A stretch of DNA of 64,000 nt from Alphaproteobacteria bacterium (GCA_017307375.1 JAFKFH010000016.1:124001-188000); one strand, 5' to 3'; shown: positions 52,713 through 62,006, counted from the first letter of the stretch. The notes: generated by a model from the letters alone, not told the origin. Numbers and translations: made by a program.

Positions 52713-53603
52713 ATGATCGACAAGCTCGAGTTCATGCTCGCCTTGGCGCGTGAGCAGAACTTCGGCAAGGCCGCCGAAACCTGCGGCGTGACCCAGCCGA
52801 CCTTCTCCGCCGGCATCAAGCAGCTCGAGGACACGCTGGGCGTCATGCTGGTCCAGCGCTCGTCGCGCTTCCTCGGTTTCACCGCCGAGGGCGAACGTGT
52901 TCTCGACTGGGCCCGCCGCATCGTCGGCGATACCCGGGCGATGCGGCAGGAGGTCGACGCGCTGAAGCGCGGCCTGGTCGGACATCTGAAGATCGCGGCG
53001 ATCCCGACCGCCCTGGCCATGGTCTCTGCGCTGACGACGCCGTATCGTGCCAAGCATCCCAATGTGAAGTTCACCGTGCTGTCCAGTACCTCGATCGAGG
53101 TCCTGAGCATGCTGGAGAATCTCGAGGTCGATGCCGGGCTGACCTATGTCGATAACGAGCCGCTGGGCAAGGTGCGGGTGGTGCCGCTCTATGCCGAGCA
53201 GTACCGGCTGTTGACCTCGGCCGACAGCGCCCTGGGCGATCGGGCGCAGGTCACCTGGGCCGAGGTCGCGCAGATCCCGCTCTGCCTGCTGACCCCGGAC
53301 ATGCAGAATCGCCGGATCATCAACCGGCTGTTGCGCGCTGCCGGGGCCGAGCCGCAGCCGACACTCGAATCGAATTCGATGATCGTACTGTTCTCTCATG
53401 TCCGCACCGGCCGCTGGGCCAGCGTGATGCCGGAGAAGCTCGCCGATACGCTCGGCCTGACCGAACGGCTGCGCTCGATCCCGATCGTCGAGCCGGAAGC
53501 CCTGCACCGCATCGGCCTGATCGTGCCCAATCGCGATCCGATGACCCCGCTGGCCGCAGCCCTCGTGGCCGAGGCCAAGATCCTGGCCGCCGGCTACGCC
53601 TGA
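52713..53603 (+). CDS. fdsR: LysR-family regulator of formate dehydrogenase
   Basis: A 296-residue LysR protein. The helix-turn-helix reads LEFMLALAREQNFGKAAETCGVTQPTFSAGIKQLEDTLG, and the effector domain starts near LVGHLKIAAIPTALAM. It is encoded directly upstream of, and in the same direction as, fdsGBAD, the position of FdsR in Cupriavidus and relatives. The ATG at 52713 has no strong ribosome binding site. The ATAG-N7-CTAT palindrome at 53631-53647, between this gene and fdsG, is its probable site. The symbol is assigned by context and length. Confidence 0.88.
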   Translation: MIDKLEFMLALAREQNFGKAAETCGVTQPTFSAGIKQLEDTLGVMLVQRSSRFLGFTAEGERVLDWARRIVGDTRAMRQEVDALKRGLVGHLKIAAIPTALAMVSALTTPYRAKHPNVKFTVLSSTSIEVLSMLENLEVDAGLTYVDNEPLGKVRVVPLYAEQYRLLTSADSALGDRAQVTWAEVAQIPLCLLTPDMQNRRIINRLLRAAGAEPQPTLESNSMIVLFSHVRTGRWASVMPEKLADTLGLTERLRSIPIVEPEALHRIGLIVPNRDPMTPLAAALVAEAKILAAGYA

Positions 53604-53630
53604 TCCGGATCGGCGGCCGCCCGCCGCCTT

Positions 53631-53647
53631 GATAGGTTTTTTCTATC
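53631..53647. promoter_or_regulatory. GATAG-N7-CTATC palindrome upstream of fdsG
   Basis: GATAG (53631-53635), seven bases, and CTATC (53643-53647) form a perfect interrupted palindrome. ATAG-N7-CTAT is the spacing used by OxyR-like LysR proteins. It sits 28 bases after the fdsR stop and 84 bases before fdsG, a typical activator position. FdsR is the probable ligand, making the fds operon formate- or redox-responsive by inference. Confidence 0.6.
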
Positions 53648-53731
53648 GCGTCATCCCAGCGCTTTATTGATGCCGGGCGCCGGGAAGGCGACACTGTCCT
53701 TCGATCAGATCGCTTGTCGACGGAGTACGTG

Positions 53732-54196
53732 ATGGCCGTGGCCTGGGAAGAACAGCGGGCTAGCCGCATCATCGAGCGTCATCTGGGCACCGAGGGTGCC
53801 CTGTTGCCGATGCTGCATGACCTGCAGGAGGAATTCGGCCACGTGCCAGAGGCGGCGCTGCCGTTGCTGGCGGGCGCGCTCAACCTGTCGCGCGCCGAGG
53901 TCCATGGCGTCGTCACCTTCTATCACGACTTCCGCCGCGCGCCGGCTGGCCGCCATGTGCTGAAACTCTGCCGGGCCGAAGCCTGCCAGTCGGTCGGCGC
54001 CGATGCGCTGCATCAACGCCTGCTTGGTCGTCTCGGCCTCGACTGGGGGGCGACCACGCCCGACGACCGCCTGACGGTAGAGGCGACCTACTGCCTCGGC
54101 CTTTGTGCCTGCGGGCCGGCGGCGCTGATGGACGGCCGGGTGGTCGGCCGGCTCGACGACACGACCCTCGACGAACTGGTCGGGGAGGCACGCTGA
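53732..54196 (+). CDS. fdsG: NAD-dependent formate dehydrogenase gamma subunit
   Basis: A 154-residue NuoE-like subunit carrying a [2Fe-2S] cluster in the electron path of soluble NAD-linked formate dehydrogenase. The four cysteines lie in LCRAEACQSVG and YCLGLCACGPAAL. The N-terminal LLPMLHDLQEEFGHVPEAALPLLA is typical of the NuoE fold. The ATG at 53732 follows GGAG by six bases; a GTG just before and a TTG at 53714 are less likely. Its stop overlaps the fdsB ATG by one base. Confidence 0.94.
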   Translation: MAVAWEEQRASRIIERHLGTEGALLPMLHDLQEEFGHVPEAALPLLAGALNLSRAEVHGVVTFYHDFRRAPAGRHVLKLCRAEACQSVGADALHQRLLGRLGLDWGATTPDDRLTVEATYCLGLCACGPAALMDGRVVGRLDDTTLDELVGEAR

Positions 54197-55749
54197 TGGC
54201 CCGTCTTTTTGTGCCTCGCGATGCCGCGGCGCTGGCCGTTGGCGCCGAAAAGGTCGTCGCCGCGATCGAGGCCGAGGCGCGCCGGCGCGGACTTGCCGTC
54301 GAGATCGTGCGCACCGGCTCTCGCGGGCTGTTCTGGCTCGAGACGATGGTCGAGGTCGCCACGCCGCTCGGCCGCATCGCCTACGGCCCGGTCAAGGCCG
54401 CCGATGTCGCCAGCCTTTTCGATGCCGGCCTGCTGATCGGCGCGGCCCACCCGTTGCGGCTGGGGCTGCCTGACGATCTGCCTTTCCTCAAGCGCCAGAC
54501 CCGGCTGACCTTCGCCCGCTGCGGCATCGTCGATCCGCTGTCGCTCGACGATTACCGCACCCATGGCGGCTATCGCGGCCTGAAGCGTGCGCTGACGCTG
54601 GGACCTGCCGGCATCATCGACGAGGTGACGCGGTCGGGCCTGCGCGGTCGCGGCGGCGCGGGCTTTCCGACCGGCATCAAGTGGAAGACGGTGGCCGACG
54701 CGGCGGCCGATCGCAAATACATCGTCTGCAATGCCGACGAGGGCGATTCCGGCACCTATGCCGACCGCATGATCATGGAAGGCGATCCCTTCGTGCTGAT
54801 CGAGGGGATGACGATCGCCGGGATCGCGGTGGGCGCGACCAAGGGCTATATCTACTGCCGCTCGGAATATCCCGATGCGATCCGGGTGACGCGCCGGGCG
54901 ATCGAGATCGCGCGCGACGACGGCGCGCTGGGGGCAGACATCAACGGGTCGGGCTTCGATTTCGACATCGAAGTCCGCGTCGGCGCCGGCGCCTATGTCT
55001 GCGGCGAGGAAACCGCGCTGCTGGAAAGCCTCGAGGGCAAGCGCGGCGTGGTGCGCGCCAAGCCGCCGCTGCCGGCGCACAAGGGCCTGTTCGGCCGGCC
55101 GACCGTGATCAACAACCTGATCTCGCTGGCGTCGGTGCCCATCGTGCTGTCCGAAGGGGCCGCGGCCTATGCCGATCTCGGCCTCGGCCGCTCCCGCGGC
55201 ACCATGCCGATCCAATTGGCCGGCAATATCCGCCATGGCGGGCTGTTCGAGGCTGCGTTCGGCCTGACGCTGGGCGAGATCGTCGACGACATCGGTGGCG
55301 GCACGCTGACCGGGCGGCCGGTGCGCGCGGTGCAGTGCGGCGGCCCGCTCGGCGCCTATTTCTCCCGCGCGCTGTTCGGCACGCCCTATGACTACGAGGC
55401 CTTCGCGGCAGCCGACGGGCTGATCGGCCATGGCGGCATCGTCGTGTTCGACGATACCGTCGACATGGCCCGCCAGGCCAGGTTCGCGATGGAGTTCTGC
55501 GCCATCGAATCCTGCGGCAAGTGCACGCCCTGCCGCATCGGCTCGACCCGCGGAGCCGAGGTGATGACCAGGGTCATCGCCGGCGAGCGGCGCGAGGCGA
55601 ATGTGCAGCTGGTCGAAGACCTCTGCAACACGATGAAGTTCGGCTCGCTCTGCGCGCTCGGCGGCTTCACGCCCTATCCCGTCCTGAGTGCGATCAGGCA
55701 TTTCCCCGAAGATTTCGGCCGTGCGCCCGTCGGCGCGGCGGCGGAATAA
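54196..55749 (+). CDS. fdsB: NAD-dependent formate dehydrogenase beta subunit (diaphorase)
   Basis: A 517-residue NuoF-like flavoprotein that passes electrons from the iron-sulfur chain through FMN to NAD+. An N-terminal thioredoxin-like part precedes the FMN/NAD region SGLRGRGGAGFPTGIKWK (residues about 147-164) and CNADEGDSGTYADR. GAGAYVCGEETALLESLEG follows, and the [4Fe-4S] motif ESCGKCTPCRIGS lies near residue 436. Translation is coupled to fdsG. Together FdsG and FdsB form the diaphorase half of the cytoplasmic complex. Confidence 0.96.
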   Translation: MARLFVPRDAAALAVGAEKVVAAIEAEARRRGLAVEIVRTGSRGLFWLETMVEVATPLGRIAYGPVKAADVASLFDAGLLIGAAHPLRLGLPDDLPFLKRQTRLTFARCGIVDPLSLDDYRTHGGYRGLKRALTLGPAGIIDEVTRSGLRGRGGAGFPTGIKWKTVADAAADRKYIVCNADEGDSGTYADRMIMEGDPFVLIEGMTIAGIAVGATKGYIYCRSEYPDAIRVTRRAIEIARDDGALGADINGSGFDFDIEVRVGAGAYVCGEETALLESLEGKRGVVRAKPPLPAHKGLFGRPTVINNLISLASVPIVLSEGAAAYADLGLGRSRGTMPIQLAGNIRHGGLFEAAFGLTLGEIVDDIGGGTLTGRPVRAVQCGGPLGAYFSRALFGTPYDYEAFAAADGLIGHGGIVVFDDTVDMARQARFAMEFCAIESCGKCTPCRIGSTRGAEVMTRVIAGERREANVQLVEDLCNTMKFGSLCALGGFTPYPVLSAIRHFPEDFGRAPVGAAAE

Positions 55750-55759
55750 GGAGGCACCC

Positions 55760-58600
55760 ATGGCTCTGGTCCACGAGACCGACTACGGCACCCCCGCCTC
55801 GAAGTCGACCGCGACGGTCGAGCTGACCATCGACGGCACCACGGTGCGCGTGCCGGAAGGCACCTCGATCATGCGGGCGGCGATGGATGCCGGCATCGCG
55901 GTCCCCAAGCTCTGCGCTACCGATACGCTGGACGCCTTCGGTTCGTGCCGGCTGTGCCTGGTCGAGATCCAGGGGCGCCCCGGCACGCCCGCCTCCTGCA
56001 CCACGCCCGTCGCGGCCGGCATGACGGTTTCGACCCAGACCGAGCGGCTGAAGCAGATCCGCAAGGGGGTGATGGAACTCTACATCTCCGACCACCCGCT
56101 GGACTGCCTGACCTGCGCGGCGAACGGCGACTGCGAACTGCAGGACATGGCCGGCGCGGTCGGCCTGCGCGAGGTGCGCTACGGCCAGGGCGGCGAGAAC
56201 CACCTCGACCTCGCCAAGGACGAATCGAATCCGTATTTCACCTTCGACGCCTCCAAGTGCATCGTCTGCTCGCGCTGTGTCCGCGCCTGCGAGGAAGTGC
56301 AGGGTACTTTCGCGCTGACCATCCAGGCGCGCGGCTTCGACTCGAAGGTCTCGCCGGGCATGAACGAGAGCTTCCTGCAGTCGGAATGCGTCTCCTGCGG
56401 CGCCTGCGTCCAGGCCTGTCCGACCGCGACGCTGACCGAGAAGACGGTGATCGAGATCGGCCAGCCCGAGCATTCGGTGGTCACCACCTGCGCCTATTGC
56501 GGCGTCGGCTGCTCGTTCAAGGCGGAGATGCGCGGCAACGAGGTCGTGCGCATGGTGCCGTGGAAGGATGGCAAGGCCAATCGCGGTCATAGCTGCGTCA
56601 AGGGGCGCTTTGCCTGGGGCTATGCCAACCACCGCGAGCGCATCCTCAATCCGATGATCCGCGAAGCGATCGACCAGCCGTGGCGCGAAGTGTCGTGGGA
56701 GGTGGCGATCGACCGGGTCGCGTCGGAATTCCGCCGCATCCAGGAAAAATACGGCCGCCGCGCCATCGGCGGGATCACCTCCTCGCGCTGCACCAACGAG
56801 GAAACCTTCCTGGTGCAGAAGCTGATCCGCGCCGGCTTCGGCAACAACAATGTCGATACCTGTGCCCGGGTCTGCCATTCCCCGACCGGCTATGGCCTCA
56901 AGACCGCCTTCGGCACCTCGGCCGGCACCCAGGATTTCGATTCGGTCGAGGAGACCGACGTCGTCCTGCTGATCGGGGCCAACCCGACCGACGGCCACCC
57001 GGTGTTCGCCTCGCGGCTGAAGAAGCGGCTGCGCCAGGGGGCCAGGCTGATCGTCGTCGATCCGCGCCGCATCGATCTCGTCCGCTCGGCGCATATCGAG
57101 GCGGCCCATCACCTGCCGCTGCGCCCCGGCACCAATGTCGCGATCCTCAACGCGCTCGCCCATACCATCGTCACCGAAGGCCTGGTCGACGAGGCGTTCG
57201 TGCGCAGCCGCTGCGACTGGGAAGATTTTCAGGATTGGGCGTCGTTCATTTCCGAGCCCGAGAACAGCCCGGAAACCGTCGCTCCGATGGCCGGCGTAGC
57301 CCCGGAGGAAATCCGCAAGGCTGCCCGCCTCTACGCGACCGGCGGCAACGGCTCGATCTATTACGGCCTCGGCGTGACCGAACACAGCCAGGGGTCGACC
57401 ACGGTGATGGCGATCGCCAATCTGGCGATGGCCACCGGCAATCTCGGCCGGCCCGGCGTCGGCGTGAACCCGCTGCGTGGCCAGAACAATGTCCAGGGTT
57501 CCTGCGACATGGGTTCGTTCCCGCATGAGCTGTCGGGGTATCGCCACGTTTCCGACGATGCCACCCGGCAGATGTTCGAGGCATTCTGGGGCGTCGACCT
57601 CGACGACGAGCCGGGCCTGCGCATCCCCAACATGCTGGATGCCGCCGTCGACGGCACCTTCCGCGGCCTCTACGTCCAGGGCGAGGATATCCTGCAGTCG
57701 GACCCGAACACGCGACATGTCGCGGCGGGCCTGGCGGCGATGGAATGCGTCGTCGTCCAGGACCTGTTCCTGAACGAGACGGCCAACTACGCCCATATCT
57801 TCCTGCCCGGCTCGACCTTCCTGGAGAAGGACGGCACCTTCACCAATGCCGAGCGGCGCATCAACCGCGTGCGCAAGGTGATGCCGCCCAAGAACGGCTA
57901 TGCGGACTGGGAAATCACCTTGCTGATCGCCAGGGCGATGGGCGTGCCGATGGATTACGACCATCCCGCCCGGATCATGGACGAGATCGCGGCGCTGACG
58001 CCGACCTTTGCCGGCGTCTCCTATGCCCGGCTGGACGAACTCGGCTCGGTGCAGTGGCCCTGCAACGAGGCCGCGCCACTGGGCAGCCCGATCATGCACG
58101 GCAACGGCTTTGCCCGCGGCCGCGGCAAGTTCATGATCACCGAATACGTCGCGACCGAGGAACGCTCGACCAGCCGCTTCCCGCTGCTGTTGACCACCGG
58201 TCGCATCCTCAGCCAGTACAATGTCGGCGCCCAGACCCGGCGCACCGCCAACGTCGTCTGGCATGACGAGGACGTGCTGGAAATCCATCCCCACGATGCC
58301 GAGGACCGGGGCGTGCGCGACGGCGACTGGGTGACGATCCAGAGCCGGGCGGGGGCCACCACGCTGCGTGCCCTGATCACCGACCGCGTGGCGCCGGGCG
58401 TGGTCTACACGACCTTCCACCACCCGGCGACCCAGGCGAATGTGGTGACGACCGACTATTCCGACTGGGCGACCAACTGCCCGGAATACAAGGTCACCGC
58501 GGTGCAGATCACGCCCTCGAACGGTCCGACCGACTGGCAGGAGCGTTATCGCGAACAGGCCGATCGCAGCCGCCGCATTGCCGCGGATGCCGCCGAATGA
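55760..58600 (+). CDS. fdsA: NAD-dependent formate dehydrogenase alpha subunit (molybdenum catalytic)
   Basis: A 946-residue molybdopterin enzyme oxidising formate to CO2. The N-terminus holds a plant-type [2Fe-2S] domain (CRLCLVEI), a His/Cys cluster (HPLDCLTCAANGDCELQ) and two [4Fe-4S] motifs (CIVCSRCVRAC, CVSCGACVQAC). The molybdopterin domain begins at CAYCGVGCSF, and the expected Mo ligand is Cys372 in ARVCHSPTG, so the enzyme uses cysteine, not selenocysteine. The C-terminal MGD domain has HPATQANVVTTDYSD. The ATG at 55760 follows AAGGAGG. fdsD follows with a 4-base overlap; molybdate supply connects it to modA. Confidence 0.97.
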   Translation: MALVHETDYGTPASKSTATVELTIDGTTVRVPEGTSIMRAAMDAGIAVPKLCATDTLDAFGSCRLCLVEIQGRPGTPASCTTPVAAGMTVSTQTERLKQIRKGVMELYISDHPLDCLTCAANGDCELQDMAGAVGLREVRYGQGGENHLDLAKDESNPYFTFDASKCIVCSRCVRACEEVQGTFALTIQARGFDSKVSPGMNESFLQSECVSCGACVQACPTATLTEKTVIEIGQPEHSVVTTCAYCGVGCSFKAEMRGNEVVRMVPWKDGKANRGHSCVKGRFAWGYANHRERILNPMIREAIDQPWREVSWEVAIDRVASEFRRIQEKYGRRAIGGITSSRCTNEETFLVQKLIRAGFGNNNVDTCARVCHSPTGYGLKTAFGTSAGTQDFDSVEETDVVLLIGANPTDGHPVFASRLKKRLRQGARLIVVDPRRIDLVRSAHIEAAHHLPLRPGTNVAILNALAHTIVTEGLVDEAFVRSRCDWEDFQDWASFISEPENSPETVAPMAGVAPEEIRKAARLYATGGNGSIYYGLGVTEHSQGSTTVMAIANLAMATGNLGRPGVGVNPLRGQNNVQGSCDMGSFPHELSGYRHVSDDATRQMFEAFWGVDLDDEPGLRIPNMLDAAVDGTFRGLYVQGEDILQSDPNTRHVAAGLAAMECVVVQDLFLNETANYAHIFLPGSTFLEKDGTFTNAERRINRVRKVMPPKNGYADWEITLLIARAMGVPMDYDHPARIMDEIAALTPTFAGVSYARLDELGSVQWPCNEAAPLGSPIMHGNGFARGRGKFMITEYVATEERSTSRFPLLLTTGRILSQYNVGAQTRRTANVVWHDEDVLEIHPHDAEDRGVRDGDWVTIQSRAGATTLRALITDRVAPGVVYTTFHHPATQANVVTTDYSDWATNCPEYKVTAVQITPSNGPTDWQERYREQADRSRRIAADAAE

Positions 58601-58857
58601 GTGGGGAAACCGTCGACCGCCTGGTGATGATGGCAAACCAGATCGGCAAGTTCTTCGCGCCGCAGCGCAAGATCGATCAGGCCGCCGCCATTGCCGATCA
58701 TCTGGAGAAGTTCTGGGATCCGCGCATGCGGTCGCTGATCGTCGCGCATCTCGACGCCGGGGGCGCCGGCCTCGATCCGATGGTTTTCGCCGCCGTGGAG
58801 AAGATGAAGGCGAGCATGGCGGCGCGGCGGTCGACGGGCGCTGCCGCGGCGGGCTGA
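58597..58857 (+). CDS. fdsD: NAD-dependent formate dehydrogenase delta subunit
   Basis: An 86-residue small subunit found only with fds-type formate dehydrogenases, needed for the stable complex. The core MANQIGKFFAPQRKI followed by ADHLEKFWDPRMRSLIVAHL is diagnostic. Its ATG overlaps the fdsA stop by 4 bases. In most relatives fdsC, which passes sulfur to the molybdenum cofactor, lies between fdsA and fdsD; here it is absent from the operon and the window. Confidence 0.92.
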   Translation: MSGETVDRLVMMANQIGKFFAPQRKIDQAAAIADHLEKFWDPRMRSLIVAHLDAGGAGLDPMVFAAVEKMKASMAARRSTGAAAAG

Positions 58858-58900
58858 TGGTGGTGCCGGCGGCATGTCGTGCCGCCGGCGGAACCGTTGG

Positions 58901-59242
58901 TCAGTGATCGGCGCCGTGCAGGATGACGTCGCGCAGGCCGGTCTCGTATTCGATGCCTTCCCGGGTCAGCTTGATCGCCATCGGGAACATGCCCTGGGCG
59001 AGGCCCTTGCGCTGCAGCGCAACCCAGACCGCCTCGTTCTTCAGACCGGTCGCATCGGCCGACGAAACCACGGCGCGCCCGACATGGAAGTGGTCGCCAT
59101 GCGGCTGCGGCAGGTGCAGGATGGTGACGCCCCCGTCATCCTCCATGCGCGCGCGGTTGCCGTCGCGGGCCAGTTCCTGCAGCAGGGTCAGGGTCTTGAG
59201 CTGCAGCGGGTTGAGCTTCAGCGGGTTCTTCTTGGCCGGCAT
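58901..59242 (-). CDS. Small conserved hypothetical protein
   Basis: A 113-residue soluble protein I recognise only as alphaproteobacterial-looking. It begins MPAKKNPLKLNPLQLKTLTLLQELAR, has a central LHLPQPHGDHFHVGRAVV rich in histidine, and ends TGLRDVILHGADH. The ATG at 59242 follows CTGGAGAATGCC. The histidines could bind a metal, but no family motif is clear. It is convergent with fdsD, 43 bases apart, and downstream of the PPC-domain protein on the same strand. No function is proposed. Confidence 0.75.
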   Translation of the reverse strand: MPAKKNPLKLNPLQLKTLTLLQELARDGNRARMEDDGGVTILHLPQPHGDHFHVGRAVVSSADATGLKNEAVWVALQRKGLAQGMFPMAIKLTREGIEYETGLRDVILHGADH

Positions 59243-59314
59243 GGCATTCTCCAGGTCTTCGAAAAAACGGGGCGGCACGCTACTGCCGCCCGCGGCTTCG
59301 CGCAACCGCACTGA

Positions 59315-60724
59315 TCAGAAGCGGAACCGTTCGATGGTGACCGACTTGTTCGAGCGGCCATAGGTGATCTTGCCGGCAGTCGCGCTGGTGAAGCTGACGT
59401 CGATCTGGCCGAGATCGCGCGAAACGGCCGGAATCGGCGCGTTGGCCGAGCCGGCGCTGGTCAGCGTCGGCCCGGCCGCGAAGCCAAGCAACCGGCCGGT
59501 GAAGCTTGCCGGGCTGGTTACCTTGTTGGAAGCGATCGCCCAGGTGGCCTTGCCGACCGCACCGGGCTCGTCGCTGTAGGACAGGATGCCGATCATCATC
59601 GCGTCGTTCTGCAATTCCACGAACACGGCCCGCCCGCCCTCGTTCTTGGTCCACCACCAGCCGGTTTCCGGCGTGATCGCCGGGGTCGTGGTCGTTCCGC
59701 TGGTCGTGGTGCTGGCCACCGGCACGGTCGCGCCCTGGATCGGATAGCGGCGGATCGCAAACGACGCGTTCGTCCCGCCGGCGCTGTAGCTCATCGTGCC
59801 GGTCAGCGCGGTGTCGAACACCAGGCGCAGATTGGTCGCGACCGCGCCCGTCGGCGACGGTGGCAAATAGACCTGATCGAACGCCGTGCCGTTGGCGAAA
59901 TCGAGCAGGGTCAGCGGTCCGTCCGGCGTCGGCAGCGAACTGTAGCCCGTGGTGCCGTCCTCGGTGCGCAGCTGGCCCTGCATCAGATACCAGCGGGCCA
60001 GGAACGGCTGGACCGGTTCGTACAGCATCGGCGTGCCGAGGAAGGCGGGGCCGGTCAACAGCGGGCTGTTGTTGCGGAACTCCATCGGGAAGGCGACGCC
60101 GGGAACATTGGTGTTGTACCACCAGCCCGATTGCGGCTGGAACGCGTCGGAGGTCCTGGGCGCAGCAAGCCCGACGCCGGCGGCGATGGTGAAAGGCCCT
60201 TCGTTCAGATAGGGCGGCTGGTTGTTGAAGATGCCGTCGACCTGAACCCGGTAGGTCGTGCCGGCCGCCGCGGCGAAGGTGACCGAGGCGTTGTAGCGCC
60301 CGGCCGGCGCGATATCCTGCACGAGCGTCGAGAGGCTGGTGAGTGCCGTGCCGGTATAAATCGTCAGGGCGGGCCGGAACCGGTTGGGGTCGAGCGAACT
60401 GGACGACACGGTGATCCGGGCATCGCCGCTGACGGTCGGCGTCCATTGCAGCCAGACCGTCCGGCCGGCCGAACCGGCGGGTACCGGTTCGCCGGTCGTC
60501 ACCGCAGTCCCCTTGTTGGTCAGTGTCGCGCTCATGCCCGGCAGGACCGAGACGGCCTGGCCGCCGGTGCCGGCCGGGAAGATCGTGAAGGGGCTGGCGA
60601 ACTTGCCGGTCGGGCCGGTCGTGGTCTGGGCGGTGGCCGTGGTTTGCCAGAATGCCAGGGTCAGCGCGAACGCGAGGAGCAGCGCGCGGTGCGCCAAAAT
60701 CCGGAGATGACGTAGAGACTGCAC
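59315..60724 (-). CDS. Secreted protein with PPC domain and two tryptophan-rich beta modules
   Basis: A 469-residue exported protein. The signal peptide is ILAHRALLLAFALTLAFWQT ending near TTATAQ. Residues about 55-155 resemble a bacterial pre-peptidase C-terminal (PPC) domain: VWLQWTPTVSGDARITV, then LTIYTGTALTSL, AAAAGTTYRVQVDG and GPFTIA. Two repeats begin QSGWWYNTNVPGVAFPMEF (about 196) and ETGWWWTKNEGGRAVFVEL (about 352). The start is taken as GTG at 60724, preceded by AGGAAGG; a GTG at 60778 would add 18 residues. The second type of module also occurs in the 911-residue protein at 34988. No catalytic domain is seen; adhesion or surface binding is possible. Confidence 0.75.
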   Translation of the reverse strand: MQSLRHLRILAHRALLLAFALTLAFWQTTATAQTTTGPTGKFASPFTIFPAGTGGQAVSVLPGMSATLTNKGTAVTTGEPVPAGSAGRTVWLQWTPTVSGDARITVSSSSLDPNRFRPALTIYTGTALTSLSTLVQDIAPAGRYNASVTFAAAAGTTYRVQVDGIFNNQPPYLNEGPFTIAAGVGLAAPRTSDAFQPQSGWWYNTNVPGVAFPMEFRNNSPLLTGPAFLGTPMLYEPVQPFLARWYLMQGQLRTEDGTTGYSSLPTPDGPLTLLDFANGTAFDQVYLPPSPTGAVATNLRLVFDTALTGTMSYSAGGTNASFAIRRYPIQGATVPVASTTTSGTTTTPAITPETGWWWTKNEGGRAVFVELQNDAMMIGILSYSDEPGAVGKATWAIASNKVTSPASFTGRLLGFAAGPTLTSAGSANAPIPAVSRDLGQIDVSFTSATAGKITYGRSNKSVTIERFRF

Positions 60725-60823
60725 GGCTGCCGACCTTCCTGGCGGATTCTTCCGAGGTTCAAGCCGGCATTCTACCACCGAGCGGTTAAAGGAGAATTTC
60801 TCGAGTCTTCTTGAATTGTCAGC

Positions 60824-61993
60824 CTATTTGTAAGGATCTGCCGCGTCGCGCAACCCGTCGCCGAGGAAATTGAAGGCCAAAACGACCAGAACGACTGGAA
60901 TAACCGGCGCCATCAGCCATGGGTAGAGCGCGACAACATTGATATTCTGCGCCTCGTTGAGCAGCACGCCCCAGGACGTGATCGGCGGCCGCAACCCTAG
61001 TCCTAAGAACGAGAGCGCGGTTTCGCCGAGGATCATCGACGGGATCGACAGCGAGGCCGACGCGATCAGATGCGAGGTGAAGCTCGGCAGCAGATGGCGG
61101 CCGATGATGCGCTTGGGGCTGGCGCCCATCAGCTGGGCGGCGGTGCAGAAATCCTCCTCGCGCAGCGACAGGAGCTTCGAGCGCACCGCGCGGGCGAGGC
61201 CCGGCCAGTCGAGCAGGCCGAGAATGATGGTGATGCCGAAATAGACCAGAATCGGCGACCAGGTCACCGGCAGCGCTGCCGACAACGCCATCCACAGCGG
61301 CAGTTCGGGCAGCGACTTGATCAGTTCGATCAGGCGCTGGATCACGTTGTCGATCCAGCCGCCGTAATAGCCGGATATGCCGCCCAGCGTGATGCCGATC
61401 ATGAACGAGATGGCGATGCCGACGAGACCGACGGTCAGCGAGATGCGGGTGCCGTAGATCACCCGCGACAGGATGTCGCGCCCCAGACGGTCGGTGCCGA
61501 ACAGATAGAGCGTGCCGCCTTCGGCCGGACAGACGAAATGGAAGTTCGACGGGATCAGGCCCCAGAAGTCGTAGCCGTCGCCCTGGCAGAAATAGCGCAG
61601 TTTCTGGATCTTGGTCTTGTCGTCCTGGTATTCGCGCTTCAGCGTCTGGACGTTCAGCTTGAAGCGCATGCCATAGACGAACGGACCGACGAATTCGCCG
61701 TCATGGAACAGGTGGATGGCCTGCGGCGGGGCATAGATGTGTCGCGGATCGCGGCTGTGCAGGTTGTAGGGGGCGACCAGTTCGGCGATCAGGGCGACCA
61801 GATAGATCGTCAGCAGGAAGACCAGCGAGACGACGGCGACGCGGTGGCGCTTGAACTTCCACCACATCATCTGCCATTGCGAGGCCAGGAAATACTTTTC
61901 CTGGCCGGCGCTCATCCGTTCGACCGAATAGGGGTCGAAGGGTTCGCGGCTGACCCAGTGCTCGATCTTGTCGTCGCGGCGGATGTCGGTCAT
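60824..61993 (-). CDS. Peptide ABC transporter permease (OppC/YejE-like)
   Basis: A 389-residue inner-membrane permease of a peptide-type importer. After a cytoplasmic N-terminus comes the first helix AVVSLVFLLTIYLVALIAELVAP, then a roughly 100-residue periplasmic loop (residues about 75-180) with two cysteines, longer than in typical OppC. The core TMs and the EAA-type ATPase-contacting segment REEDFCTAAQLMGASPKRIIGRHLLP follow. The long loop and the length favour the YejE subtype. It is 13 bases downstream of the partner permease; ATPase genes lie beyond this cluster or elsewhere. Confidence 0.93.
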   Translation of the reverse strand: MTDIRRDDKIEHWVSREPFDPYSVERMSAGQEKYFLASQWQMMWWKFKRHRVAVVSLVFLLTIYLVALIAELVAPYNLHSRDPRHIYAPPQAIHLFHDGEFVGPFVYGMRFKLNVQTLKREYQDDKTKIQKLRYFCQGDGYDFWGLIPSNFHFVCPAEGGTLYLFGTDRLGRDILSRVIYGTRISLTVGLVGIAISFMIGITLGGISGYYGGWIDNVIQRLIELIKSLPELPLWMALSAALPVTWSPILVYFGITIILGLLDWPGLARAVRSKLLSLREEDFCTAAQLMGASPKRIIGRHLLPSFTSHLIASASLSIPSMILGETALSFLGLGLRPPITSWGVLLNEAQNINVVALYPWLMAPVIPVVLVVLAFNFLGDGLRDAADPYK

Positions 61994-62006
61994 GTCGGCC
62001 CCTCCG

